A stretch of DNA of 64,000 nucleotides from Portulaca oleracea. Taxonomy: Eukaryota > Streptophyta > Magnoliopsida > Caryophyllales > Portulacaceae. The position numbers and the translations under genes are program-made. Within the stretch, counting starts at the first letter, position 1; each line of letters starts with the position of its first letter. This document shows positions 1-11,667 of this stretch, one piece after another. The notes under the pieces are model-generated. The model saw only the letters and a program-made list of their open reading frames with translations, was not told the origin of the DNA and searched no databases. The stretch is from positions 31,750,644 to 31,814,643 of the forward strand of contig CM055875.1 of assembly GCA_029582165.1 (NCBI GenBank), in the 5' to 3' direction.

Positions 1-384
1 GGCGTCTACCAACAATTGATTGGCTTCAACAGAGAGGCAACATACAGAACAGATTCAGAGGTGTTGAATAAAATAAGATTGCATTTAAACCTGTAGGTCT
101 GAAACTACTAGTACATCTAAATCATATTTCAGCATCTATTCTCCCAAGTATGTGTTTCACTAAACCACTACCCTCTACTCACTACATCAACATCATCATC
201 ACACATCTTATACATCAACTTTCCTCCACATCCCATACATATGTACTCCCAACTCCAACATCACTCTCACCACTCACCAACTTCTCTTGTAAGATTAAAC
301 TTCCAAAACTACACCACAATACATAAGTTTTTTTGTCTTTTTTTTTTCCTGTATATGTACAAAGTAAAAACTGAGTGACCACCC
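1..384. other. 3' flank of the MYB gene
   Basis: This stretch lies just downstream of the MYB stop codon, which is on the minus strand. It probably contains the 3' untranslated region of that gene. I see no other gene and no repeat in it. Confidence 0.4.
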
Positions 385-2325
385 TTACATTGGGAAACCG
401 AAGTTCTGAAATCCGAATGAAGCATCGCCTTGGGTGGTGTTGAAATGGGATCCTGGTTGTGATGGCTGCAGTGGCGAATGTTGAGGGACGGAGTTTGCCC
501 CGGCTGGTGGGGGGATCCAGTTCTGCTCGGCTGCTGGTCTTGCTGCTGTTTTGTCGTCCACGGTGGTGATGTCGTGGATGCTCGATCTCTTCCTTTCTTT
601 CTTTCCCGAGTTCTGCCTTAGGTAGTACTTCTGTGCATGGCTGGCAACCTGGGTTGGTGTTCTTGTCACCACCACGTTCCGAGATATGCTCCTCCAATCG
701 CCCTTCCCGTATTTCTCTAGTCCGATCAGGAACAGCCTGTTACACAGATCGATCACCTCATTATCAAATATTGAACATGGATATTGTCTAGGCTTGACAT
801 CATCGAGACAGTTCGTTATTTTGTTCACATATAGACTTATGTCAGACACAACGCCGTCATTGTTTCCTTCGCTACAGATTTGAAATCAGTGGTAATTTAT
901 GCAAATGTGAACCATACCAAACCAATGTGTCCTTGGATAAGGAAGATGAATGTAGTCTTGTTTAAATCAAATTGTCAGAATACAAAAATGTCTGATTCAT
1001 GCAGCTCTAATATACATCTTACCTTATAATGACTTAAAATTACACTTTCACATTCATCCTTGCTTACTGACAGACACAAACACAGTTTGGCACACACACA
1101 CCATCAAGCCAGCTAATAATCAGTATCAGGTCCTCAGCATAAGCAACCAAGACAATTCCTAACACAACCATTATTGAGAGACAAACAGCAGAGCAATTTG
1201 CCAATGAATGGACCCAAAACGCATCACTCCAAATCAGTTATTTTCCAACCCTAACTTCAATAAATTCAGCATCCCAATCATTAAGGTAAAGCTCATAAAA
1301 TATACAGCTCCAAAGAACCAAGCACATTCATATCCTTCAACAACATTATTGGAGACTCTGAAATAAAAAAGTTAGCATCCCAACAAAATATCCAACCCCA
1401 TAATCATACCCACCGCCAACCAAAGCCACCAAACAGGCAATGGTGCTCCATCCGGGTCGACCCGAATTTGGTTGCCTTATTTCGGGTTCAGATTGAGTTG
1501 GGTTTTCGGGGCAGGCAGCTCATGTTGGCGGCAAATATGTAGAGAACTAAACAATAGGCGCCGAAAAACTTACTCTAGCAGGCGATGATAAATCCGAAAT
1601 GAATATGCAGAGTGGCCTAAACTAATCATCTTCATACACGAACGGAAAAATTCGCAAAATCCCAAATAGTTAACAAGTAGTATTTCAAAGTTTTACCAAC
1701 CCAAAATTAACTGGCAAATTCAGTAGACCCCCTCGTCCAATTCAACATGAAAATGAACAAAAATTGATTCAAAATATACAAAGCAGGAACAGACAACATC
1801 AGAATTAAGTTTTATTTTCTGGACTGCCGACTTTCAATCATGAGCGACAGCACCCAATCACCCAATTCGACAGCAGAATGAAACTTATCAAGCTGAATTA
1901 ACAATCACCGGGGAAAAAAAAACTCAAACTAATGAAATCAACCCTGAAAAAGAGTTAAAAACGAAATACCTATGCTCTTCTTCGGTCCAAGGGGTGCCTT
2001 TCTTCCTCTCAACCTCGCTATGTTTATGTTTACCGCCATTGGAACCGAACGAAATCTGGTTGGAACGAGTCGAGGGCGAGTCACCGCCGCTACCCCACCA
2101 GGCGGAGTCATCCGAGTAGGGTGGCGGGTCGACCCGGCCGGAGTCGATCTGGGAGACATCATGAACTAAGGCTTCATAATGGTTTCTGACCTCGGCGGGG
2201 GACCTCCCAGGGACATGACCGGCGATCTTCAGCCACCGTGTGTCAGGGTCGTCCTCGTCGCCGAATATGACCAACGCCTCCTCGAACAGCTTGTCCTCCG
2301 CCCTCGTCCACCGCTCGCCTCTCAT
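385..2325 (-). CDS. DIVARICATA-type MYB/SANT transcription factor (two exons)
   Basis: The gene encodes a nuclear DNA-binding regulator of the two-repeat DIVARICATA class. Exon 1 is 1970-2325 and exon 2 is 385-736. The 1233-bp intron has GT at 1969-1968 and AG at 738-737, and it splits an Arg codon in phase 2. The spliced product has 235 residues. Residues 6-55 form an N-terminal SANT-like repeat that starts [13 protein letters not shown]. Residues 111-160 form the second MYB repeat with [20 protein letters not shown]. It ends in SHAQKYYLR at 151-159, a variant of the family motif SHAQKYF. The start is the first ATG after a TATA box about 110 bp upstream. The C-terminal tail is rich in Pro, Gln and Ala and is probably disordered. 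DNA binding and nuclear location are inferred from the family, and the exact target genes are unknown. I see no damage. Confidence 0.93.
737..1969 (-). other. intron of the MYB gene
   Basis: This is the single intron of the MYB gene. On the minus strand it starts GTATTTCG and ends TAACAG. It is AT-rich, and I recognise no gene or transposon inside it. Confidence 0.88.
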
Positions 2326-2430
2326 CCACCGCCGTCTTTCAAATTCAACTGGGTATTCTCTTCTGGGTTTAATGATTAAAGTTGTGGGTCGACCAAAATG
2401 GATAATTTTGAGAGAGGGGGGATGAACTGC

Positions 2431-2442
2431 ATTTATTTATAG
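2431..2442 (-). promoter_or_regulatory. TATA box of the MYB gene
   Basis: On the minus strand the sequence is CTATAAATAAAT. It lies about 105-115 bp upstream of the MYB start codon, which fits a short 5' untranslated region. Confidence 0.7.
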
Positions 2443-2993
2443 CCTTATAGGGAGGGGAAGGTTTTGCTGTGGGATTTTGGCGGAGAGAGAAAGTTTGCGT
2501 TGAGTTGTTGTGCAGGTCAGGTGAGGTGAGGTGGTGATGATTTTCAACACGTTTATTGATTAATTAGATTTTTTTAATTACTACAATTAGTAGCAGTGAG
2601 GTGGCTAATTAGGTGTTTATGTTAAGAATTCAAACTGCTTTTCTTCTGTATTTTCTATATATATTGCGTATTCCTACTTGGTATCTTCTGTGTAATCTTG
2701 TCTGTTTCTAACAAAATATAGTAACAAGAAAGTGCACGTTGCCTACGGTAAATATTTTTGGATAGTAAATACTATAAGGATGTATAAAATTTATGGGTAA
2801 AAAATAGTTTGGTAAAAATTAAATTTTAGTAATTTTTTGATAAATTTTAGTAATTTTTGTCAAATTTATCCTATTATATTATAATAAATTTTTTTATGTT
2901 TTTTAACTTTGGTAATTTTTAGTAAATTTTAGTAAATCCAGGTAAAAATTGATAAATTCGAATTACCAATGAATTTGACAAACCCTTAGATCA
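2443..2993. other. intergenic, no gene seen
   Basis: AT-rich spacer upstream of the MYB promoter. I see no gene, RNA or clear mobile element here. Confidence 0.5.
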
Positions 2994-3250
2994 CCTTTTT
3001 ATATGGTTGGTGTAGTATGAAAATGGTGCATATGGTAAAATTGTGGAAAGTACAGTAAAGAGTTGAATGATATAATAAAATTTGTTAAAAGTGTACTTTT
3101 TTATGATGGATGATGTGAAAGAATTTGAAAAGTAGATTAAAAAAATAAAGAGATATATTGATAATGATTGTGGTAAAATGGTATGGTATGGTAAAATGTG
3201 GAATAATATTGAATAGTATGATAAGTTGTAGTACCGTGGCATGACTGTCA
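2994..3250. repeat. decayed MITE-like element (GTGGTGCGGT family, copy A)
   Basis: The segment opens with CTTTTTATATGGTTGGTG and closes with TTGTAGTACCGTGGCATG. It resembles the better-preserved copy at 4033-4276 in its ends and in the internal arrangement of GGTAAAATG-type words. No target duplication could be recognised, so the boundaries are approximate. Confidence 0.4.
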
Positions 3251-4032
3251 TCTATTCATTTATTAATCCATGGAGCTAGCTTATGAATGCATAAAGTTTG
3301 GATTATATTAGACGATCTTAAAGGCAAAGTTACAATCACCATCAATTCATTATTAATCCATGTAATTGTAGTTAATGTGCTATTTATTCATTGTCAAGTT
3401 ATTAAGGTCCAGATAGAGTCGATTAAAACCTATCTTATAGTGTTTGGACCATGAATGAGTTCATAAAAGGCACTCTTAGCTTTGTTCTTTTGTGTCTGCG
3501 TTTGGTTGGTCAATAAACCCGGAGAAATGGTCAATTTTTCCGGGTTGATTTATTTTCCCTATGTTTAGGTGTGGGATGACCTTGGGAAAAATTTCACGGT
3601 GGGCCTATCACTTTCTCCATTTTCCTAAAGAACTCCGGGAAAAATTTCTCTAGGATTTCTACTAAACGCTCCCTAAAGATAAATTTATCCTACATATCTC
3701 ATCTTAGCTCACCTTGCACAATTTTTTCAACCATAACTTACTTGTTTACCCACTATCTTATTTATCTTATATAATATATGTAATTATCTTATTAAAAATT
3801 ATAAATTATATATTTTTTTATTAAAAAAATTATAAAATTTATAAAATTTGGCAATACACCCTTACTTTCCCAAACACTATTACGTTATCTTGACTACCAA
3901 CATTTACACTAACCTTTTCATCTTTCCCACATTTCCCTCCTAATATGCTCCACTCCGAATGAGCATGACCTTACTAGATTTAGGAAGGAATGGTTATTTA
4001 TTCTATTATTTTCTGTCTTTATTATTTTTTTA
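3251..4032. other. intergenic, no gene seen
   Basis: AT-rich spacer. A stretch near 3490-3680 with GGTTGGTC and CGGGAAAAATTT words looks like old MITE material, but I could not find matching ends. Confidence 0.4.
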
Positions 4033-4276
4033 GGCCCCGTTTTTTTATATGGTTGGTTGCGGTGTGGTAATGGTGCGTTGTGGTGGGGTGAAATTTGAAA
4101 AAGTGTGGTGATCAGTTGTGAGAATGTGAAAAGTAGAGGAGAAAAGTGAAGAAAGAGAAAAATGTAAAGATATATTTATAATAATTGTGGTGTGGTGTGG
4201 TGAAGTGTGGTGGAAAATTAAAAAGTGTAGTGCGGTATCGTACCACACCGCAACCTACCGCATAAAAGAATGTGGC
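4033..4276. repeat. MITE of the GTGGTGCGGT family (copy B)
   Basis: The ends are imperfect inverted repeats. The left begins GCCCCGTTTTTTTATATGG and continues GTTGCGGTGTGGTA. The right, read in reverse complement, begins GCCACATTCTTTTATGCGG and continues with the same GTTGCGGTGTGGTA. The ends carry repeated GTGGTG words, as in many hAT-type MITEs. No clean 8-bp target duplication was found. Related copies lie at 2994, 22163, 44003 and 44322, and on both sides of the large MULE. Confidence 0.6.
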
Positions 4277-4869
4277 TTTACTATGATTACATTTTTTATA
4301 TGTATTATGTTCATATTTACAATATTTTTTCTCATTTGTAATATCTAAGAATCTTTTCATGTTATTTACTAAGGCTTATATATATATATACTAGTAAATA
4401 CCCACGCGTTGCACCGTGATCAATTAAAAAAAAACTTAAGTGTTGCTTGATATGATTTTGAATTAGTAATACATATATGTGATATAGAATAGTTTTTTTG
4501 GAGATAAATAATCGGTACTATAGGGTTTATGGTTGAAAAAAAAATTCAAATTGACTTTTTGACCACCAATAAACTGAAGTTATACCATATTTTCCTAGAA
4601 TAATCCAACATCAAATTCTCGTCCCAAAAAACTGACATGACATTGATACCACATGCTTAATAATCAAAATATGATGCAAACTCATTGGTACTAAACGCAT
4701 TGACAGGTTCTAGGTTCCAGGTATAAGTTGGACTTATTGGACAGGTTCTAAGTTCTAGGTTCAAGCCTATCGAATGACATATAATTTGTTGTTTTGGTTT
4801 CCTTTTTAATTGTCTTCAAGCTTAGCCAAAATATTGTTTCCATCTATCCGCTTTATTCGTCAAATAGGG
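4277..4869. other. intergenic, no gene seen
   Basis: AT-rich spacer with a short (TA)n run near 4379-4390. I see no gene. Confidence 0.4.
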
Positions 4870-5175
4870 TATTACCAACACATTATAGACTTTTTATAAT
4901 TGAAAAAGTAGAAAATGGGTGTACAAATTAAGCAATGAGGGATAAAAATGTATGCATAACGTAAACTCCGTCCAAAAATAACTAACTTTCATGCGAACAT
5001 AGATGAGATTCACTCAATTAGAGTGTGATTTGTAATTATTAATATAACCAATACACTCTAGATTTCTTATAATTAAAAAAAAAAGTGGAAAATGAGTGCA
5101 CAAATTAAGTAATGGGGATAAAGTGCATGCATAAAGTAAATACTTCGTCCATCCAAAAATAATTGGTTACCATGC
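4870..5175. repeat. degenerate direct repeat, two units of about 125 bp
   Basis: The unit at about 4871-4995 returns at about 5044-5172. Shared words include CTTATAATTRAAAAA, GTGxACAAATTAAG, TGCATAA and CGTCCxxCCAAAAATAA. The units are clearly related but diverged. They may be part of an old Stowaway-type MITE. Confidence 0.45.
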
Positions 5176-5197
5176 TTTTCAAGGTCCATCTTTACTC

Positions 5198-5497
5198 AAT
5201 AGTTTATCACATAATATTCTATTTGTTAAAAAAATCTAATTTTTATACTTTTTAATATTAGTTTTTATTACGGATATAGTGATATTAATTTAATGTCATA
5301 TAAATCATTATATATATTAATAAATTACGATCAAAGTTTTTGAAAATAATAGTTTATCACTGAATATTTTATTTGTTAAATAATTCTAATTTTATATTTT
5401 TTAATATTAATTTTTATTTTGAATCAAATGATATTAATTTGATGTCATATGAATCATTATATATACTTAAAAATTACAATCAAATATTTTGACGACG
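5198..5497. repeat. tandem repeat, two units of 150 bp
   Basis: The word AATAGTTTATCAC opens both units, at 5198 and 5348. The units share ATTTGTTAAA, GATATTAATTT, ATGTCATAT and AATCATTATATATA in the same order. The remaining stretch to 5906 is AT-rich and ends in a (TA)n run where the Copia element inserted. Confidence 0.6.
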
Positions 5498-5906
5498 AAA
5501 AATAATTGAAGAGAGGTTATGTTGTACATGATATTATGTGAATACTATTACCATAACCTTTTAAGTATATGCCACGCAAGTGTAGGAAGATAAACTATTT
5601 ATTTAATTATCAATTAAATTAATAGATGAAAGAATATTCCATTAAAATAATGGATTTACAAAAAAAAAAGATGGATGAATGAATGAATGAATAACTAATA
5701 TGACGGTTGGAGGAAGAGAGAGAAGTATGAGGCTGATGTATGTGGGTTTGGAAAAATTTTATCAAATATAAATTTAACGGTTGAAATTAATCTGTGACGA
5801 AATGTAATCAATGACTATAATTGATTTGACTTCCTAAAATCACTCTCATGAGAGTAAAACATACATTGCTTTAATATATATATATATATAAATATAGATA
5901 TATATA

Positions 5907-6188
5907 TGTGAAGCTTCAAATTAAGAAGCCAAGAAGCAGAAGGTTGAAGAAGAAGAGATTCGAATTATTATTGAGAGGGAAAAACCAAAACACAGAATGA
6001 AAAACCCTGAGGAAAAAGAAGAGTTGCGCCGGCAATATATGGACGACCAGCAGCCCAAGAAAGAAAAAAGAAAAAGAAAGAAGAACAAAGCCCAAAACAC
6101 AAAACCCAAACTTAAGCTAACTAAACTAACTACCACAAGCTGCAGCTAACTAACCTAACTGCTACTAATTACATCATCAATCTTAACA
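5907..6188 (-). repeat. 3' LTR of the Copia element
   Basis: This is the downstream LTR relative to the minus-strand element, 282 bp long. It matches 10529-10808 almost base for base and has TG...CA ends. Confidence 0.95.
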
Positions 6189-9100
6189 CCCCCCCCCCCC
6201 CTCAAATTGGAGGGTGGTAAACATCCAAATTTGCCAAGGTTCTGATGATGCTTAACTCCAGGAAGAGCCTTTGTCATGATGTCAGCCAACTGAGAGCTTG
6301 AAGGAACATGGCTAAGATTAATTAAGTCTCCTGCAAGCTTTTCTCTAACAAAGTGGCAATCAATTTCAATGTGTTTGGTCCTTTCGTGATATACAGGATT
6401 CTGAGCGATATATATAGCAGCTTGGCTGTCACATTTGACAGGTATAGGCTGAACAGATTCTACCTGAAACTCAGCTAACAATCTGCTTATCCAAGCCAAC
6501 TCAGCAACGAGCCTTCTCAAACTTCGATATTCAGCTTCAGCTGAGGATAAGGAGACCACTTGCTGCTTCTTGGATTTCCATGAAATCAAGGTGTTGCCAA
6601 AGAAGATAACATAGCCACTAATGGACCTTCTGCTATATTTTCATGCTCCCCAGTCTGAATCGCTGAAGCCTTGGAGGGTAAAATTGTTGTCCTTGTGTAT
6701 CACAATTCCCAAGTCAGGATTTCCCTTCAAATACTTCAGCACATGGATGGCAGCCTTCCAATGTAAATCCGTGGGAGTCTTCAAATATTGGCTGAGATGT
6801 TGAACAGAAAAAGCAATATCAGGTCTAGTATTAACCAAAAAATTCAACTTACCAATAAGTTGCCGATATTGAAAAGGATCAAGTAAAGCACTCCCTGAGT
6901 CAGGAGACAGTCTAATGTTTGTGTCCATTGGGGAGACAGCCACCTTCATATCTTCTGTCCCAAATTCTTGCAAGAGATCCTTTGTAAATTTCTTCTGAGT
7001 TAAAACTAGACCACCTGAAAACTCAATAATCTCCATACCAAGAAAGAACTTAGCAATTCCAAGATCCTTGATTCTAAAAACATCATGTAAATAAGATTTC
7101 AAAGATTTTATCTCTTCATTATCATTCCCAGCAACAAGTAAATCATCAACGTAAACTGCCAAATAAACTGATTTTCCTTCTGATCTTCTATAAAACAGAG
7201 AGTAATCATTGTTAGAATGTTTGTATCCCCTTTTATAAAGAATTTCAGGAAGTTTTGCATACCACTGCCTTGATGCTTGCTTCAAACCATATAGGGATTT
7301 GTTGAGCCTGCAAACAATGTTAGGATCTGTATTAAGGACACCATCAGGAACTTTCATATAAATTTCTTCATGGAGATCTCCATGAAGAAAGGCATTATTG
7401 ATGTCCAATTGATAGAGAGACCAACCCCTCTTGACTGCTACTGCCATCATAGTTCTAATAGTGGTCATTCTCACAACAGGTGAGAAAGTTTCATTGTAGT
7501 CGATTCCAGCTCTTTGAGTAAATCCCCTCACTACTAGCCTTGCCTTTAACCTTTCTATGCTCCCATCTGGTTTGTGTTTTACTCTATAAACCCATTTACT
7601 GTCTATGGCCTTTCTTCCTTTTGGCAGAGTCACCATTTTCCAGGTGTTATTGTCTTCAAGAGCTTGCAGCTCCTGTTTCATTGCCTGCACCCATCCAGTA
7701 TGTTTGCTAGCTTCTGCAAAACAGCTAGGCTCATGTGTATCGAGATAATTGTTGAGATTTGCAATGCTGTTAGCAGTACCACAGAAAACAGTTTTGGGTG
7801 CATAGTGTAGGTTGGTAACACTAGAAAGACATGTTTCATAATCATCCAAGTAACTTGGAGTTTTATGGATTCTTTCTGACCTTTTGGGAAGTTGGGAAAT
7901 GGACTCAGTGGGTGAGACAGCTCCTTCAACAATTTCTTGTTGAGGTTTAGTATTGGCAGGGCTTTCAGTGTCAATGACAGTGTCAAAAACATCAAAAGTA
8001 TTATGGTTTGTCACAGAGATTTGATCTAAAGTGTTCTGTTTCTTAAAGGGAAAAATAGATTCATGAAAAATTACATCTCGAGAAATGACAATTTTGTTGG
8101 ATTCCAGAGAGTATAGTTTATAGGCTTTTCTCCCCTGGGGGTATCCTATGAACACACATTTTTCAGCCCTTTCCTGAAATTTATCTCTCCCTTGTTTGAG
8201 AGTGTTTGCAAAACATCGACACCCAAAGACTTTCAAATGATCATAGGAAGGTTTCTTCCCAAAAAGTTTCTCAAATGGTGACTTGTTTCCAAGCAATTTG
8301 GTAGGCATTCTGTTTATAAGGTATGTAGCTGTCAATATGCTTTCACCCCAAAATTTCAAAGGTAGATTGGATTGAAACATGAGAGCTCTGGCCACTTCTA
8401 AAAGGTGCCTATGTTTCCTTTCAACAACCCCATTCTGTTGGGGTTTTTGAGTGCAACAAGTTTCATGAAGGATTCCTTTCTTGGCAAAATAATCCACAGC
8501 TTGGTTACTTTTACCTATTTCAAGTGCATTATCTGACCTTACCCTTTTCACATTTGTTTCAAACTGATTTGTTACCATGGTAATAAAGGATTACAACAGA
8601 TAGAAGGCCTCATGTTTTGTGGTCATAAGATAAGTCCAAGTGGACCTTGTGAAGTCATCAACAATAGTAAGAAAGTATTTGTGCCCAAGATGACTAGCTG
8701 TATGAAATGGCCCCCAAGTGTCAACATGTATCAATTCAAACCTTTTATTAGTGGATATACTGCTGGTTTGAAAAGGCAGACAAGTTTGCTTTGCTCTATG
8801 GCATACATCACACACATTATCATGAGTACCTTGATTTTCCTGCTCTAAAGTACATGGCAACAATTTCATTCTATTCCGTGGTATGTGTCCTAGTCGTTCA
8901 TGCCACAAATTACTCTTAACAGTGGCAGCAAGGTCATCACACTTGACTGAAACATTAAGTGAATCTTGAGAGTCTCTTCCGTTCAAGAAATAAAGGCCTT
9001 GAGCTTCTTTACCAAGGTCCAGAGGCCTCTTCAAGAAAGGGGCCTACATTGTACAATTGCTCTCACTAAAGGTGATAGTGCATTGTAGTTGTCTACACAA

Positions 9101-10480
9101 ACTCTTGATTGATACTAGATTGCATTTGAAATGAGGCACATACAACACATTAGCTAGAACAAGATCTTTAGTCAGAGCTACTTTTCCACATTTCTTGACA
9201 GACACCACATTTCCATTGGGTAAATTAATATGCACAGGATTGATTAGGTCTTTCACATGTGACATAACATTTTCATTTCCACACATATGATAAGTAGCCC
9301 CATAATCCAAAATCCAGTCATTTGCACTCAATTCACAGAGACATGCTACTGTATTTGACAAATGCTTAAAATGAAAAGGGTGGATATTACCTGAGGATGC
9401 ATTTGTTTCCCCTGCCTGACAGGAAGAGGCTGTTTCATTATGAAGATTCTTCAGCAGATGATTAAGCAATTGAACAGCCTGGTCCTTGTCAAAAGAAGGG
9501 GTGGATGCAGTTTCCTTCTGTCCAGGTGTATTTATGTCTTGTAATACAACATTTGCCTGTTTCTTGTAATTTCCTTGGTTGGCTGATCTATTCTGGGACC
9601 TATTATGATACTTGGGAGGATACCCATGAATTTTGTAGCACTTATCAATTGTGTGACCAGGCCTTTTGCAGTGGTCACAGAATAGGTTTGTTTTTCTGGA
9701 ATCTTGATTCTTCTCAAAGTTGGTCTGGTTTCTTTGTGAGCTTTTGTTGAAAAAACTGGCTGAATCGCCTGAGGTTCCTACATTATCTCTCACTTTTCTT
9801 TGTCTCTCTTCTTGAGATAAGATGGCATAAACATGGCTCAAATAGGGTAAAGGGCTCATCATCAAGATATTTCCCCTTATGTGTGTGTAGCTGTCATTGA
9901 GCCCCATTAAAAACTGTAAAAGCTTCTGCTCCTCGAAGTGAGCCTCAAATTGTCTGTTAATTTGAGGCTTGCAAGTGCACTTTCCGCACTGGCAAGAAGG
10001 AAAGTTAGTGACAACCCCCAATTCTTCCAACAGCTTCTTGGCAGTTGTGTAATATGTCGAAATGTCCATGGATTCTTGACATAATCTTGAAACCTTTTGC
10101 TGAATGGAATACAATTTCGCTTTGTTTGCCTGTCCAAACCTTTCCACAAGTTCCTTCCATAGATCCTCTGCTACGGTGGAGTACAAGACGCTATCGCGGA
10201 TGTTCTTTTGCAGAGAGTTTAAGATCCAAGAAAGCACCATATCGTTGCCCTTTTTCCAATAGGGAAGTCGGGGGTCGCCCACGTTTGGTCTCGTTAAACT
10301 TCCATCGACGAACACATCTTTATTTTTCGCCAAAAGTGCGACGGTTGCCGGTCTCTTCCAGGTGTCGAAGTCTTCACCAGAGAAGGGCTCTGCAACCAGA
10401 GACATTCCCGGCTGATCTGATGGGTGAATGAAGAGGGGATCACAGGGATCTGGTACAAAGCTCTTCGAGGTGTCTCCCAT
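6155..10480 (-). pseudogene. Copia gag-pol polyprotein with three in-frame stops
   Basis: One reading frame runs from the ATG at 10478-10480 to the stop at 6155 without a frameshift. Stops at 9044-9046 (TAG), 8591-8593 (TAA) and 6641-6643 (TGA) interrupt it. The first segment has 478 residues: gag, a zinc knuckle with C268, C271, H276 and C281, and the protease site. That site reads LDYGATYHMC at 391-400, where the family has Asp-Ser/Thr-Gly. The 8591-9034 segment carries the GAG-pre/integrase N-terminus (WHERLGH) and the start of the catalytic core (HVDTWGP). The 6641-8578 segment holds the rest of integrase and a reverse transcriptase with YVDD. The 6155-6589 segment is RNase H (SSAEAEYRS). 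The stop types and the altered protease site suggest decay after insertion. Confidence 0.93.
6189..6203 (-). promoter_or_regulatory. polypurine tract of the Copia element
   Basis: On the minus strand a run of 13 G residues after CCAATTTGA directly precedes the 3' LTR. Its position and composition fit the plus-strand priming site. The long G run may be expanded or partly a sequencing artefact. Confidence 0.75.
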
Positions 10481-10516
10481 GGTGTGAGAAGGAAAGAAGG
10501 ATCTTGCCCTAAGAGG

Positions 10517-10528
10517 GCTCTGATACCA
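10517..10528 (-). promoter_or_regulatory. primer-binding site (initiator Met tRNA)
   Basis: On the minus strand the sequence is TGGTATCAGAGC, directly after the 5' LTR. It is the usual Copia complement to the 3' end of initiator methionine tRNA. Confidence 0.95.
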
Positions 10529-10806
10529 TGTGAAGCTTCAAATTAAGAAGCAAGAAGCAGAAGGTTGAAGAAGAAGAGATTCGAATTATTATTGAGAGGG
10601 AAAAACCAAAACACAGAATGAAAAACCCTGAGGAAAAAGAAGAGCTGGGCCGGCAATATATGGACGACCAGCAGCCCAAGAAAGAAAAAGAAAAAGAAAG
10701 AAGAACAAAGCCCAAAACACAAAACCCAAACTTAAGCTAACTAAACTAACTACCACAAGCTGCAGCTAACTAACCTAACTGCTACTAATTACATCATCAA
10801 TCTTAA

Positions 10807-10808
<2 letters not shown>
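10529..10808 (-). repeat. 5' LTR of the Copia element
   Basis: The upstream LTR is 280 bp with TG...CA ends and is paired with 5907-6188. It carries the promoter of the element. I could not single out a TATA box with confidence. Confidence 0.95.

Positions 10809-10810
<2 letters not shown>

Positions 10811-10876
<66 letters not shown>
10811..10876. repeat. (TA)n microsatellite
   Basis: About 33 uninterrupted TA units directly abut the Copia 5' LTR. The shorter TA run at 5874-5906 on the other side shows the element landed inside this microsatellite. Confidence 0.95.
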
Positions 10877-10880
<4 letters not shown>

Positions 10881-11468
10881 TTTTTACTCATTCTTTCGAG
10901 CATGTGTCTATTAGGGAAAATGAATCAAAAAAAATAACATAGTGATGTCTAAAAAATCAAACAATATAAATAAAATAGATACTTAATATGTATACAAACA
11001 TTATAATAAACACTCATTTTTTCCGATATGAGAATGATATATACCAAAATATAGCATTATTTTAATTAATACTTGACGACACAAAGAAAATGTTAAAAAA
11101 TAGGAATGATTATCTTATTTTAGACAATTCGCAAAGTAGATAATATTAATAAAAATGAGATAGAACAACAGTTTTTACCCATTCTTCCGAAAAGTTGTCT
11201 ATTTGGGTAAATGAATTGAAAAGAAAATAACATAGAGATGTAAATGTCCAAAAAAGCAAATAATGTGAGGAAAATAAATACCAAATATGCATCCAAACAT
11301 TTTAATAATCACTATTTTTTCCGAAATGAGAATGATACATAAAAAATATAGTATTATCTTAATTAATACTTGACACAAACAATATGTTAAAAAAACAGGA
11401 ATGATTATCTAATTTTAGATAGTTTATAAAATAGATAATAATATTAAGAAAAATGAGATAGAACAACA
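10881..11468. repeat. tandem duplication, two units of about 291 bp
   Basis: Unit 1 (10881-11171) and unit 2 (11172-11468) share the whole order of words. Examples are TTTTTAC, CATTCTT, ATAACATAG, TTTTTTCCGA, GAGAATGATA, TTAATTAATACTTGAC, GGAATGATTATCT and GAGATAGAACAACA. I recognise no coding potential. The following 200 bp to 11667 show nothing further. Confidence 0.75.
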
Positions 11469-11667
11469 AGAGGTAACGTACATTTTATTGACAAATGAAC
11501 GACATAATTGAGGAATCTATGAGCATAAATAGTATCCAAAATGAAAAGCATACTACAAATTAATATAAGTAGTTGAAAATGGGAGTCATATATAGCAATA
11601 ATAATCAAACAACTTTTTCTTATATGGAAAATTATGGAGAATTGGGAGAAAGAAATGAGTAAGTTTG

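Larger units (their letters stand above)
5907..10808 (-). mobile_element. young Ty1/Copia LTR retrotransposon, 4.9 kb
   Basis: The element reads on the minus strand. Two LTRs of 282 and 280 bp, TGTTAAGA to TTCACA, flank a gag-pol region. They differ by only two substitutions and two single-base indels. A primer-binding site, a polypurine tract and the Copia domain order (gag, protease, integrase, reverse transcriptase, RNase H) are all visible. It sits in a (TA)n microsatellite, so the 5-bp target duplication cannot be settled (ATATA on the left, AAATA on the right). LTR similarity indicates a recent insertion. The stops in the polyprotein mean this copy is not autonomous as read. Confidence 0.96.
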
